A stretch of DNA of 64,000 nt from Flavobacterium zhairuonense (lineage in GTDB: Bacteria > Bacteroidota > Bacteroidia > Flavobacteriales > Flavobacteriaceae). The position numbers and the translations under genes were made by a program. The stretch's first letter is position 1. Every line of letters starts with the position of its first letter. Positions 25,386 to 33,605 of this stretch are shown piece by piece. The stretch is from assembly GCF_004352915.1 (NCBI RefSeq), contig NZ_SJSY01000076.1, positions 62,001 through 126,000 on the forward strand. Reading direction: 5' to 3'. The notes under the pieces are model-generated. The model was given only the letters and a program-made list of their open reading frames with translations. It had not been told where the DNA came from and searched no databases.

Positions 25386-25411
25386 TGTTTCTTTTGAAAA
25401 TGATACTTCTC

Positions 25412-25492
25412 GCTTAGCCCCGATAGGAACGGCATCCTTTTATGGTCTCGTTTTTTCTACGAGATCATAAAAGATATAGTGGATAGCGGGAC
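25412..25492. repeat. Structured intergenic repeat, copy 2 (inverted)
   Basis: The reverse complement shares CCCGCT, CTATATCTTTT, AAAAGGAT and CCG with the 16.4-kb copy. Here the stem is TTTTATGGTCTCGT/ACGAGATCATAAAA (25438-25451 and 25459-25472, one G-T pair, 7-base loop), different in sequence from copy 1 but again self-complementary. It lies between a terminator and the end of the APC permease gene. Confidence 0.75.
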
Positions 25493-25539
25493 GTCTCTTC
25501 AATAGAAAACTGGTTTTTCTGCTCCTAAAAAAAATAGAA

Positions 25540-27282
25540 TTACATTATCAATCGTACGCCACCAAGATCTGAAATGCGGTAAGAAAATTTATCTCCAGGA
25601 GAAGCAATGAACATGAAATTTTTTGGGATATTCCATTTTTTCGAAAGCTCATCAATCATTTCTGGACCAAATTCTCCTTGTATTTCAAGGTATTCAATGT
25701 CAATATCATCGTATGCGCGATCTAAAACTTCAAGATCCTTTTTTAAAGCCGTGTTGGTTGCTTCATGTTTTTTAACATGAACAATTTTAAGCTTTTTTGT
25801 AGTTTCATTATTTTCAACATATTGCAATACTTTATTTAAAATTGCAATGTCATCGCCTTTGGTAAAAAACACAAATTCTTGTGAATTTATTTTAATGCTT
25901 AAATTTTGCAGATAACGATTGCTAACAATCACCATTCGGCGCAAGGGTTGATAAAAATATTCAAGTGCTTCAATTAATAATTTAATGAGTATGACACGAT
26001 TAAGCATAATTCCGATAAAAATCAAAGACGGAATCATGTATTTCAAAAAGGTGTAGAAAGCGTGAATGTTGAGTTCCATGTTTCCAATGAAAGCAGCTAC
26101 CACAAAAAATACCGCTGTTACAACTGCAATACCCCGTGCGCGTTCTGGCCTTGGAAGTTTTTTACGTTTAAATTTCAACAATAAATTCCCAATTCCGAAG
26201 AGCGCCATTACCGCTAAAAATGAAAATGTATAGACTCCGGCCAATGACTCTAAATGTCCTTGAGTGGCAAAAAGTACTGATATGCAAAGAATTAAAAAAC
26301 TGATTACTATTCTATAATGCGAACCTCTTTTATTTTGCTTTAGGAAAAAATTTGGTAAAATTCGATCTAAAGTCATTCGGTTTAATAATCCAGAAACACC
26401 TACAAATGAAGTTAATACGGCACCACATAAAACTAAAACAGCATCGATAGAAATTAACCAAGCCAGCCACGAACCGCCAGTTGTATCGCCTAAATGCGCC
26501 AGAAGTGATTCTTTGTTTTCACCAACTTCGGTAAGCGGAATTACGCTAATCAACAAAATTGCAATTACAGGATTAAAGAAACTGACAATTCCCCACATAT
26601 TGCGGAGTGTTTTTGGAAAAACACCTTTTTCTTGCTCTTCCACAAAATTTGCAGAACTTTCAAAACCTGAAATTCCAAGCATTGCGGCTGAAAATCCTAA
26701 AAAAAGAGCTGTTTCAATACTTCCTGTTGCTAATGGTGTCTGCCAATTTATATGAAAAGTTTCTAATCCGTGAAAAAACAGAAAGCAAACTGATGTTAAG
26801 ACCAGCAAAGTCAAAGTAGTAATGTGTATAATGAAAATGATTACGGCTACAAATGCAGATTCTCCAATTCCTAAAATCGCAAGAAATGTAAATAAAATTA
26901 AAATAATGACTGTAGCGACAGTAACATTTAATCCATCGAAAATTCCGTGCAGGTAGTGCATTCCTTCCGATGCTGAAATTACTGCCGTTGCCATATAAGA
27001 CAAAACGGTTAATGTTGCCGCAAGCGATGCAAGTTTTTTAGTAGAGGTATTTAATAAAACGTTGTATGCTCCACCATTTAAAGGAATTGCGCCAACAACT
27101 TCCCCATAAATTTTTCGAAATAAAAACAAAACAATTGCGACAATCAGTAACGAAATCCACGCGTATTGACCAGCATATAAAATAGTTAACGCCGAAACAT
27201 ACAAACAAGAAGAGCTAATATCATTGCCACAAATGGCTGTTGCCTGTAATTGATTTAATTTTTTGTGGATGACTTCTTTCAT
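25540..27282 (-). CDS. APC-superfamily permease with C-terminal cytoplasmic domain
   Basis: Amino acid/polyamine/organocation transporter. The first 430 residues hold about 12 hydrophobic segments, beginning with the APC-type segment 1 (ATAICGNDISSSCLYVSALTI) and the substrate-site-like NGGAYNVLLNTSTKK. Residues about 470-580 form a soluble domain with alternating beta/alpha character (LSIKINSQEFVFFTKGDDIAI, KLKIVHVKKHE), resembling universal-stress-like tails found on some APC transporters. Substrate unknown. Single gene by its spacing; a structured repeat and the aminotransferase terminator lie beyond its end. Confidence 0.87.
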   Translation of the reverse strand: MKEVIHKKLNQLQATAICGNDISSSCLYVSALTILYAGQYAWISLLIVAIVLFLFRKIYGEVVGAIPLNGGAYNVLLNTSTKKLASLAATLTVLSYMATAVISASEGMHYLHGIFDGLNVTVATVIILILFTFLAILGIGESAFVAVIIFIIHITTLTLLVLTSVCFLFFHGLETFHINWQTPLATGSIETALFLGFSAAMLGISGFESSANFVEEQEKGVFPKTLRNMWGIVSFFNPVIAILLISVIPLTEVGENKESLLAHLGDTTGGSWLAWLISIDAVLVLCGAVLTSFVGVSGLLNRMTLDRILPNFFLKQNKRGSHYRIVISFLILCISVLFATQGHLESLAGVYTFSFLAVMALFGIGNLLLKFKRKKLPRPERARGIAVVTAVFFVVAAFIGNMELNIHAFYTFLKYMIPSLIFIGIMLNRVILIKLLIEALEYFYQPLRRMVIVSNRYLQNLSIKINSQEFVFFTKGDDIAILNKVLQYVENNETTKKLKIVHVKKHEATNTALKKDLEVLDRAYDDIDIEYLEIQGEFGPEMIDELSKKWNIPKNFMFIASPGDKFSYRISDLGGVRLIM

Positions 27283-27422
27283 GATTATTCAAGATTACAA
27301 CATGATTAACTTTATAAAAATGGCAACAAAACAATTAAAATCTGTATTTGTGGGCAGTTTCTTTATATTAAAACTGAAATTATCTAGTTAATCCTGAATT
27401 TTGAATATTCAAGTTAAGGATA

Positions 27423-27893
27423 TTATTTGGATTGCTGAAATTTTTTAAGAGACAGTAAGGCCTGCTCTTGAATTTTTTTATGAAAAAATCCTGTCCACCC
27501 CAGCAAATATCCGGTAATTCCAAAAGCTTGTTTCGACCATTTCCAAACGTCAAAACTATCTGTATGTTTGATGATTAGTCCGTCTTGAAATACAAATTCT
27601 GCATAAATGCTGTTTATAACTTTTCTATTGGTTTTGCTAAAGTTATAAGTTGCAACCCATCTTGCAGAACCTGAAAAATCATCGGCTTTTACATTTGAAA
27701 ATTCAATTTTAATGTTTCCTTTGCTTTTCAAAAGCAACATTTCCCACATTTTAGAAACTTGCTCTTCTTTCAGCAATCCAAACGCCGGATCAATAAAATG
27801 TACTTTTGGATGATAGCATTCGCTCATTGTTTTTGCATCAGCATTAGCAAAAGCGGTGTAGAATTTTGTAATTAAACTTTCGTTGACGTTCAT
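27423..27893 (-). CDS. NTF2-like (SnoaL-type) protein
   Basis: 156-aa cytoplasmic protein with the NTF2/SnoaL cone fold pattern: ITKFYTAFANADAKTMSECYHPKVHFIDPAFG at the start (read as two parts), then WVATYNFSKT and FVFQDGLIIKHTDSFDVWKW strands. Members act as small enzymes or ligand binders; no specific function can be given. It is the last gene of a minus-strand run beginning at 30317, 52 bp after the preceding gene. Confidence 0.82.
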   Translation of the reverse strand: MNVNESLITKFYTAFANADAKTMSECYHPKVHFIDPAFGLLKEEQVSKMWEMLLLKSKGNIKIEFSNVKADDFSGSARWVATYNFSKTNRKVINSIYAEFVFQDGLIIKHTDSFDVWKWSKQAFGITGYLLGWTGFFHKKIQEQALLSLKKFQQSK

Positions 27894-27945
27894 TTAGATC
27901 TTAATTTGAGTATAAATATAAAGATTTATTATTTAAGTCTTTTCT

Positions 27946-28470
27946 TTATAAAATACTAATTTCTTTTGCTGTATCAAAAGTCTTTTTTGATTTGTCGTAG
28001 GCCGTTGAAAAATAAGAGTTTCTGTTCACTGCAGTAAAATGCCCTGTTTCATTGCTAAAAGCATTCGAATTGCCCACAATAATAAATCGAATTCCTTGAA
28101 TATCAGTTTTTTTAAGTTTCAGCATTTCAGCAGGAGTGAAGTAGTAATATGCTGTAGTTTTGCCATTTGCAGTTTCTTTTACATTTTTATCCACGCATGC
28201 AATTACATCGCCGTTTGCCAAATCCACATACACACCACCCAAAATTTTGGATTGATCATTGGCTGTAACGATACTTAATTTTAAAATTCCGCCTTTTTCT
28301 GTTTTTGCTACCTGAACATCAAGTTCACCTGAAAAAGCATATTTTTCACAAATGAAAACATAATTTTGAGTTGCAGGATACGGTTTTGATCCTTTTACAC
28401 TCAAACTTTCTTGGGCATTAGAAATGTTTGCAATAAGCAGCAATAAAAAAAACGGTAATCTTAAACGCAT
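27946..28470 (-). CDS. Hypothetical exported protein
   Basis: 174 aa with a signal peptide (MRLRLPFFLLLLIANISNA). The mature part is beta-rich (YVFICEKYAFSGELDVQVAK, GGILKLSIVTA, IQGIRFIIVGNSNAF) with no family I recognise. It lies 9 bp downstream of the lipoprotein gene and is certainly co-transcribed with it. Periplasmic location is likely. Confidence 0.7.
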   Translation of the reverse strand: MRLRLPFFLLLLIANISNAQESLSVKGSKPYPATQNYVFICEKYAFSGELDVQVAKTEKGGILKLSIVTANDQSKILGGVYVDLANGDVIACVDKNVKETANGKTTAYYYFTPAEMLKLKKTDIQGIRFIIVGNSNAFSNETGHFTAVNRNSYFSTAYDKSKKTFDTAKEISIL

Positions 28471-28479
28471 ATATTTACT

Positions 28480-28956
28480 TTATTTATCGGTTATTTTAGC
28501 ATCAAATTTTTCATCCCAATCCATTGATTTTATGGCTGAAATCAAATTATTTTCATCAACAAAAACTCTAAGTTCTTTGTTAGCTACTTTTTTGGAATAC
28601 AAAGCATGATAACGATAAATGACTTCGTTTTTGGTCTTATAAACGCCGTCCAATTTCAAATCAATAAAACTACCGTAATACTGTCTAAATCTAGTGCAGG
28701 TTTTTGTCAGTCGTTCTTCGGTTGTGTTTTCCATTACTGATTTGGTCACTTCTGTTTCATTAAATGGCTTAAATTTTGAAGTATTGCAGGTCTCTAAAAC
28801 ACGTTTGCCTAATTCGTACGCTTTTTTTTGCTGGTTCGAATTAACTTCAGAAACTGCTACTTTCTTAATTTTCAAATCGTCAGTATCTCTGCTGACCGTT
28901 TTTGATTTGCATCCAATAAGCAATAACAAACATATAATCAATCCTGCTTTCTTCAT
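28480..28956 (-). CDS. Hypothetical lipoprotein
   Basis: 158 aa. A lipoprotein signal peptide with lipobox LIGC puts the modified Cys at residue 16. The mature protein is helical then beta (ETCNTSKFKPFNETEVTKSV, RFRQYYGSFIDLKLDGVYKT), reminiscent of DUF3887-like domains in small lipoproteins, but I would not name a family. It sits 6 bp after the M23 peptidase gene in the same operon. Confidence 0.72.
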   Translation of the reverse strand: MKKAGLIICLLLLIGCKSKTVSRDTDDLKIKKVAVSEVNSNQQKKAYELGKRVLETCNTSKFKPFNETEVTKSVMENTTEERLTKTCTRFRQYYGSFIDLKLDGVYKTKNEVIYRYHALYSKKVANKELRVFVDENNLISAIKSMDWDEKFDAKITDK

Positions 28957-28962
28957 AACTAT

Positions 28963-29640
28963 TTATGTTATTTTTAATAATAAGTTAGGGTCGGGGCAAT
29001 TTTCGATATAAAAATTAAGATCACTTGAATTGCAGACTCCAGGATAATCGCCCCAATAATCTTCAATATTTTGTATAATTTGAAAGTGGACATGAGGAGC
29101 ATAATCGCCATTGACAGCTGCATTTCCAAGAGTCGCAATTTGATCACCTTTTTTAAAAGATTTCCCAACCGTTAAGTCGTCTAAACTTTCTAACGATAAA
29201 TGTCCATATAAAGTATAAAATTTCACATTCTGAATTTCATGTTGCAAAATAATCGTTGGTCCGTAATCACCTAAACCAATATTGTTTTTAAAACTATGCA
29301 CTTTTCCATCAAGAGCAGCCAAGACAGTTGTTCCTACCTTTGTCCATAAATCCAATCCGATATGAATATTACGCTCCGGAATCGAATCATTTCTAAAAAT
29401 CGTACTTCTTTTATATAAGGTACGTCCTTCAATATAACCGCCAAAAGCTACTTCGGCATTGTTTCTTGACAAATAATCTGAGATAAAAACTTCAAATTCA
29501 ACAGCATTTTCTGGTCGGCTGTCCATTAATTCTTCATTATTTGCAGATAAATCTAACGGAATATACTTTGATAAATCAATACTAGAATCAATAATTTTAG
29601 TAGGTGGTAAGGCGTTTAAAATGGCAGAAAGGGGTTTCAT
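28963..29640 (-). CDS. M23 (LytM-type) metallopeptidase
   Basis: Zinc endopeptidase of the peptidoglycan DD-endopeptidase type. The catalytic domain covers about residues 85-205, with the first zinc site IHIGLDLW (His93, Asp97), YGHLSLES and the second site HVHFQI (His183, His185). 225 aa. No signal peptide is seen at the annotated ATG, odd for an enzyme expected to act on the wall; the substrate could be different. It lies 11 bp after the spermidine-synthase-like gene and 6 bp before the lipoprotein gene. Confidence 0.88.
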   Translation of the reverse strand: MKPLSAILNALPPTKIIDSSIDLSKYIPLDLSANNEELMDSRPENAVEFEVFISDYLSRNNAEVAFGGYIEGRTLYKRSTIFRNDSIPERNIHIGLDLWTKVGTTVLAALDGKVHSFKNNIGLGDYGPTIILQHEIQNVKFYTLYGHLSLESLDDLTVGKSFKKGDQIATLGNAAVNGDYAPHVHFQIIQNIEDYWGDYPGVCNSSDLNFYIENCPDPNLLLKIT

Positions 29641-29651
29641 AAAAATAAAAT

Positions 29652-30317
29652 TTAGGCTACTTTTTCGATTATAATTAACTCATTATGAACCTCAATGCGA
29701 GGCAGCATTTTTGAGGAAAACAATTTAGGATTTATTTCTGAAATGTACTTCTTATTTCTCACATTATGTGCTTCGTCCAAAATCATCGTATTAAAAAGCA
29801 CAAAACCTTGATCATTCAATAGTGAACAAACACGCGCACTGAAAAAACTCTCAAATAAAAAATTCGGCATTTTGATATCTTCAAAAATGTCAATTATGAT
29901 TAAATCGTATTTGTCTTTTGTTTTTAAAACAAATTCAAACGCATCATCAATAATCAGTTCTAATTGTTGAATTTTATTTAAATTAAAATATTGATTGGCA
30001 ATCTGAATCATATCTGGATCAATTTCAACTCCCGTGATTCTGCCTTTATATTCGATTTCATCTACCAAAGTTTTGATGACGCTCCCGCCAGCAACTCCTA
30101 ACACCAAAATATGCTTCATTTCTAACACCTTATTGTAACCAATATTTCGCAATCCGTATCTTAAAATGCGCTGCAAACTTCCATACGAATAATTCGTGTT
30201 TTCAGAGTCCAAAACCAGTTCGCCATTTGCCCATGTAACCTCGATTGTTTTGCTCCGTACTGATTTTTTTTTGTATATTTTTATTGGGATTAGATAACTA
30301 AACAGTTTTTGAATCAT
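29652..30317 (-). CDS. Spermidine-synthase-like methyltransferase-fold protein
   Basis: Rossmann-fold protein of 221 aa with the spermidine synthase pattern: LVLGVAGGSVIKTL (about 71-84), the acidic strand-end ITGVEIDPDMIQIAN, DDAFEFVLKTKDKYDLIIIDIFED. It lacks the N-terminal beta-domain of true spermidine synthases and is about 60 aa shorter, so it may be a methyltransferase. It heads a five-gene minus-strand run with M23, lipoprotein and hypothetical genes. A TATTTTTG -7-like element lies at plus 30335-30342. Confidence 0.8.
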   Translation of the reverse strand: MIQKLFSYLIPIKIYKKKSVRSKTIEVTWANGELVLDSENTNYSYGSLQRILRYGLRNIGYNKVLEMKHILVLGVAGGSVIKTLVDEIEYKGRITGVEIDPDMIQIANQYFNLNKIQQLELIIDDAFEFVLKTKDKYDLIIIDIFEDIKMPNFLFESFFSARVCSLLNDQGFVLFNTMILDEAHNVRNKKYISEINPKLFSSKMLPRIEVHNELIIIEKVA

Positions 30318-30382
30318 TTTATAAGGCTTTTACTCAAAAATACATTTTAAATCTTTTATTTTGCAGAAATAATTAAACTTTA

Positions 30383-30934
30383 ATGAAAAAACAGTTATAC
30401 AAATTCATTTTTTATAAGCTAATGGGCTGGCAAATTAAGGGAATCGAAAATGCAGATGTAAAAAAATGCATTCTTATGGTTATGCCTCATACCAGCAATC
30501 ATGATTTTTATATTGGGCTTTTTACTCGTGGAATTTCTGGACTGCAAATGAATTGGGTTGGAAAGAAGGAATTATTTAAATTTCCTTTTGGTTATTATTT
30601 TAGAAATGTTGGCGGCGAGCCTCTTGATCGAAGTGGCGGATTAAATAAAGTTGATTCTATTGCCGCAATTTTTGATCGGAAAGAAACATTTCGTCTTGCA
30701 GTTGCTCCCGAAGGAACTAGAAAAGGAGTAACCGAAATCAGAACTGGATTTTATTATATCGCACTCAAAGCAAATGTTCCAATTGTTCCTGTTGCTTTTG
30801 ACTGGGGAAAAAAGGAAGTGAATTTGGGAGAGCCTTTTTTTCCGACAGGAAATTATGAAGCTGATTGGGAAATTTTAAAAAAGCATTATGTAGGCGTAGC
30901 TGGTAAAATTCCTGAAAACGGAATTCAAATCTAA
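30383..30934 (+). CDS. PlsC-like 1-acyl-glycerol-3-phosphate acyltransferase
   Basis: Acyltransferase of the LPLAT superfamily, 183 aa. Catalytic HX4D motif His36-TSNH-Asp41 in PHTSNHDFYIGL, glycerophosphate-binding-like FPFGYYFRNVGGEPLDRS, and the PEGTRK motif (109-114). Probably acylates lysophospholipids or a related lipid. The family is shorter than classical PlsC. It is divergent from the spermidine-synthase-like gene by 65 bp. Confidence 0.88.
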   Translation: MKKQLYKFIFYKLMGWQIKGIENADVKKCILMVMPHTSNHDFYIGLFTRGISGLQMNWVGKKELFKFPFGYYFRNVGGEPLDRSGGLNKVDSIAAIFDRKETFRLAVAPEGTRKGVTEIRTGFYYIALKANVPIVPVAFDWGKKEVNLGEPFFPTGNYEADWEILKKHYVGVAGKIPENGIQI

Positions 30935-31018
30935 AAATTCGATGTTTTTTTCAATTGCGTGAGAATCGCTTAAATGAAAAATAATTTTAAAAATTTTCAA
31001 ATACGCGAAATTTTCGAA

Positions 31019-31492
31019 TTACGGGACATATACCTTAAATGTTCCGTTTTTATGAAAAAAGATAATTTTTTCTATTTCGTCTTCTTCCGAAGCAAAAATT
31101 TGATTTTTCGCAGAGGACGGATTTTTTGTTTCTATTTTTTCTTTCTCATAATTGATTTGAGAAAATAAATCAATTCCATCCAAATTGTCATTTAAAGAAA
31201 TAGGAGCGGCCGTTTTTTCAACTTCTGGAATAACTGTAGATTTTTGAATTAGGGTTTCCTCATTGTTTTTTGGAAAAACTCCTTTGCCATTTAATAGCCA
31301 ATATAAATCTACATCAGGAAAAACTTCAAGAATTTTCATGACAAAATCCAAACTTGGCTTGTTTCTTCCTGATAGGAGATGAGACATACTTGAGCGCTGT
31401 ACACCAATTTTATCTGCAAAGGATGAAGCATTTAAAGTATAGTAATCGAGTATGATTTCAAGCCTTTTTACAAAATCATCGATGTTTACCAT
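31019..31492 (-). CDS. XRE-family DNA-binding regulator
   Basis: Helix-turn-helix protein, 157 aa. HTH_3/XRE domain at about residues 7-60 (NASSFADKIGVQRSSMSHLLSGRNKPSLDF split as ASSFADKIGVQRSSMSHLL and SGRNKPSLDFVMKIL), with PDVDLYWLLNGKG typical of Flavobacterium XRE proteins. The C-terminus (about 85-157) is charged and probably disordered. Its promoter region holds three copies of a TTTAC-N4-GTAAA palindrome, one covering its own start codon, so it probably represses itself. It is divergent from the M14 gene. Confidence 0.9.
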   Translation of the reverse strand: MVNIDDFVKRLEIILDYYTLNASSFADKIGVQRSSMSHLLSGRNKPSLDFVMKILEVFPDVDLYWLLNGKGVFPKNNEETLIQKSTVIPEVEKTAAPISLNDNLDGIDLFSQINYEKEKIETKNPSSAKNQIFASEEDEIEKIIFFHKNGTFKVYVP

Positions 31493-31498
31493 TGTAAA
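31485..31498. promoter_or_regulatory. Operator copy 1, overlapping the XRE start codon
   Basis: TTTAC-CATT-GTAAA, a perfect 5+4+5 inverted repeat. The CAT at 31490-31492 is the start codon of the regulator read on the minus strand. Confidence 0.65.
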
Positions 31499-31519
31499 TT
31501 ATTTTTAAAAATTGTGTTG

Positions 31520-31554
31520 TTTACAAATGTAACAAAAAGGAATTGAATAAGCAA
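31520..31554 (-). promoter_or_regulatory. Promoter of the XRE gene with operator copy 2
   Basis: On the minus strand: -33 TTG (plus 31552-31554), 20 bp, then perfect -7 TACATTTG (plus 31524-31531), about 32 bp before the start codon. The -7 element lies inside a palindrome TTTAC-AAAT-GTAAC (31520-31533, one mismatch), so a bound repressor would cover the promoter. Confidence 0.72.
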
Positions 31555-31570
31555 TTTTACAGTTGTAAAA
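31555..31570. promoter_or_regulatory. Operator copy 3
   Basis: TTTTAC-AGTT-GTAAAA, a perfect inverted repeat immediately upstream of the XRE -33 element. Confidence 0.65.
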
Positions 31571-31719
31571 TCGAAAATTACTATAAAATACCTATAATTG
31601 AAACTTTAAATAAAACTATTTAACTGATTGAAAAACAATGCTATTTTTCTTTATCGATTAAATAATAACATTTGTCAATTTAGAAATTCAAATTCCTTTT
31701 GATAAAGTAATAAATCTTG

Positions 31720-31733
31720 TTTACAATTCTAAA
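31720..31733. promoter_or_regulatory. Operator copy 4 (one mismatch)
   Basis: TTTAC-AATT-CTAAA; one base departs from the consensus TTTAC-N4-GTAAA. It lies 30 bp upstream of copy 5 on the M14 side. Confidence 0.5.
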
Positions 31734-31752
31734 TTATGTCCTTTTTTAATAG

Positions 31753-31766
31753 TTTACATTTGTAAA
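31753..31766. promoter_or_regulatory. Operator copy 5 with embedded -7 element
   Basis: TTTAC-ATTT-GTAAA, perfect; contains TACATTTG (31755-31762) as a plus-strand -7 element about 43 bp before the M14 ATG. No good TTG lies at the right distance upstream. Confidence 0.65.
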
Positions 31767-31774
31767 AATAAAGA

Positions 31775-31792
31775 TGTTTACTTTTGTAAACA
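31775..31792. promoter_or_regulatory. Operator copy 6 with embedded -7 element
   Basis: TGTTTAC-TTTT-GTAAACA, a perfect 7+4+7 inverted repeat, the longest of the six copies. It contains TACTTTTG (31779-31786), also a TAnnTTTG match, 19 bp before the M14 ATG. Confidence 0.7.
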
Positions 31793-31804
31793 AATCAAAA
31801 GACA

Positions 31805-32959
31805 ATGAATTTAGAACAATTATTTAACCAAAACAAAGAAGAATCAATCTCAGGACGTTATTTGACTTTAGATCATATTGAGCCTTTATTAAATAAATTA
31901 AATACGAATAATCAAGTTTCAGTAATTGGCAAATCAGTTTTAGGAGCTCCTATATATAGTTACCAAATTGGAACCGGAAAAACGCGTGTTTATCTTTGGT
32001 CACAAATGCACGGAAACGAAAGCACAACGACAAAAGCACTGTTTGATTTTATTAATGTATTAAATAGCGGTTCAGAGTTTGCGAAAAAAATGTTAGATAC
32101 TTTTACTTTTTTGAGCATCCCCATACTAAACCCTGACGGTGCGAAGTTATATACCCGTGAAAATGCTAATAAAATTGACCTGAATCGAGATTCGCAGAAT
32201 TTAACACAACCAGAAAGTAATGTTTTAAGGGATGTTTTTGAGACTTTTAAGCCTCAGTTTTGCTTTAACCTTCATGACCAAAGAACAATATTTGGCGCTG
32301 GAGATACCGGAAAACCTGCAACAGTATCATTTTTGGCTCCATCATACAACGAAGAGAGAGAAGTTAATGCAAACCGTTTAACCGCAATCAATCTGATTGC
32401 AGGAATCAATGATGAGCTTCAAAAATATATTCCAGGACAAATTGGCCGTTTTGATGATTCTTTTAATATTAATTGTATTGGAGATACGTTTCAATTTTTA
32501 GGCGTTCCGACCATTTTATTTGAAGCAGGGCATTACGCAGGCGATTATGATAGGGAAACAACGCGAAAGTTCATATTTTTCTCACTAATTACAGCATTCA
32601 AACTGATTTCCGAAAACGATTTAGTTCATAATAGAATTGGTGATTATTTGAATATTTCACAAAATAAAGTGGTTTTTTATGATTTTATGTATAAAAATAT
32701 CAAAATAAATTATGATGGTATCGAAATTATTACGAATTTTGTCGCTCAATACAAAGAGGAATTGATTGAAAATAAGATTCATTTCAATGCTTACATCGTT
32801 GAAGCAGGAGAATTAGAAAATTATTTTGGACATTATGAATATGACGCAAAAGGCGCAGTTTATTCAGACGACCAAGGTAATTTTCCGAAATCAAACCAAA
32901 AAGCAGACTTTTATTTAAATAAAAATATTAAATTTGTTAACGGGTTGATAAAAAGTTAA
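31805..32959 (+). CDS. M14-family zinc carboxypeptidase
   Basis: Carboxypeptidase A-like metallopeptidase, 384 aa, no signal peptide. Zinc ligands His69 and Glu72 (SQMHGNEST) and His157 (FNLHDQRT), substrate Arg in LNRDS (about 126-130), catalytic Glu240 in LFEAGHYAGDYDRE. It may process peptides or peptidoglycan fragments in the cytoplasm. It is divergent from an XRE regulator and its promoter contains three palindromes of that region, so it is a likely target of that regulator. An Lrp gene follows 77 bp downstream. Confidence 0.9.
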   Translation: MNLEQLFNQNKEESISGRYLTLDHIEPLLNKLNTNNQVSVIGKSVLGAPIYSYQIGTGKTRVYLWSQMHGNESTTTKALFDFINVLNSGSEFAKKMLDTFTFLSIPILNPDGAKLYTRENANKIDLNRDSQNLTQPESNVLRDVFETFKPQFCFNLHDQRTIFGAGDTGKPATVSFLAPSYNEEREVNANRLTAINLIAGINDELQKYIPGQIGRFDDSFNINCIGDTFQFLGVPTILFEAGHYAGDYDRETTRKFIFFSLITAFKLISENDLVHNRIGDYLNISQNKVVFYDFMYKNIKINYDGIEIITNFVAQYKEELIENKIHFNAYIVEAGELENYFGHYEYDAKGAVYSDDQGNFPKSNQKADFYLNKNIKFVNGLIKS

Positions 32960-33036
32960 TTTTTATGTGAATTTGTTGTTTTTTATATATATTTTTATAC
33001 TTTGTAAGAGCAATTAGTAATATTAATTAAAGAATT

Positions 33037-33516
33037 ATGAGTAAATTTCGTTTAGATGAAGTAGATCACCAGATTTTAGATATGTTAATAGACAATACGA
33101 GAGTTCCGTTTACTGACATTGCAAAAAAACTTTTGATATCTGCTGGAACAGTACATGTTAGAGTAAAAAAGATGGAGGATGCCGGTATCATTATGGGATC
33201 ATCTTTAGCCTTAGATTACGATAAATTAGGGTATTCATTTATTGCTTATGTAGGTGTATTCCTTAATAATACGTCTCAAACTAAATTTGTATTAGAGAGA
33301 ATCAATCAAATTCCATTCGTAACAGTAGCTTCTGTAACGACAGGTAAATTCAACATTTTTTGCAAAATTAGAGCAAAAGATACTAAACACGCAAAAGAAG
33401 TTATCTTCATGATCGACGATATCGAAGGTGTTTACAGAACAGAAACTATGATTTCATTAGAAGAAAGTATTAACGATAAGAAGCGTTTGATGCATACTAT
33501 TTTTAAAAATATGTAA
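33037..33516 (+). CDS. Lrp/AsnC-family transcriptional regulator
   Basis: 159 aa. N-terminal winged HTH (residues about 5-60: DEVDHQILDMLIDNTRVPF, DIAKKLLISAGTVHVRVKKM) and C-terminal RAM/AsnC effector domain (65-150: FIAYVGVFLNNTS, ERINQIPFVTVASVTTGKFNI split). It probably senses an amino acid. It lies between the M14 carboxypeptidase and PEP carboxylase genes and ends at a terminator; regulation of either neighbour is speculation. Confidence 0.93.
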   Translation: MSKFRLDEVDHQILDMLIDNTRVPFTDIAKKLLISAGTVHVRVKKMEDAGIIMGSSLALDYDKLGYSFIAYVGVFLNNTSQTKFVLERINQIPFVTVASVTTGKFNIFCKIRAKDTKHAKEVIFMIDDIEGVYRTETMISLEESINDKKRLMHTIFKNM

Positions 33517-33544
33517 TATTTTCTTGAATGCTATATAAAAATAT

Positions 33545-33573
33545 ACCTCAAGTTTATTCTTGGGGTTTTTTTA
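33545..33573 (+). terminator. Terminator after the Lrp gene
   Basis: Stem ACCTCAAG/CTTGGGGT (one G-T pair), 6-base loop, then seven T. It separates the Lrp gene from PEP carboxylase. Confidence 0.75.
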
Positions 33574-33605
33574 TGACTAATTAACCAACCAACTACAACA
33601 CAATT

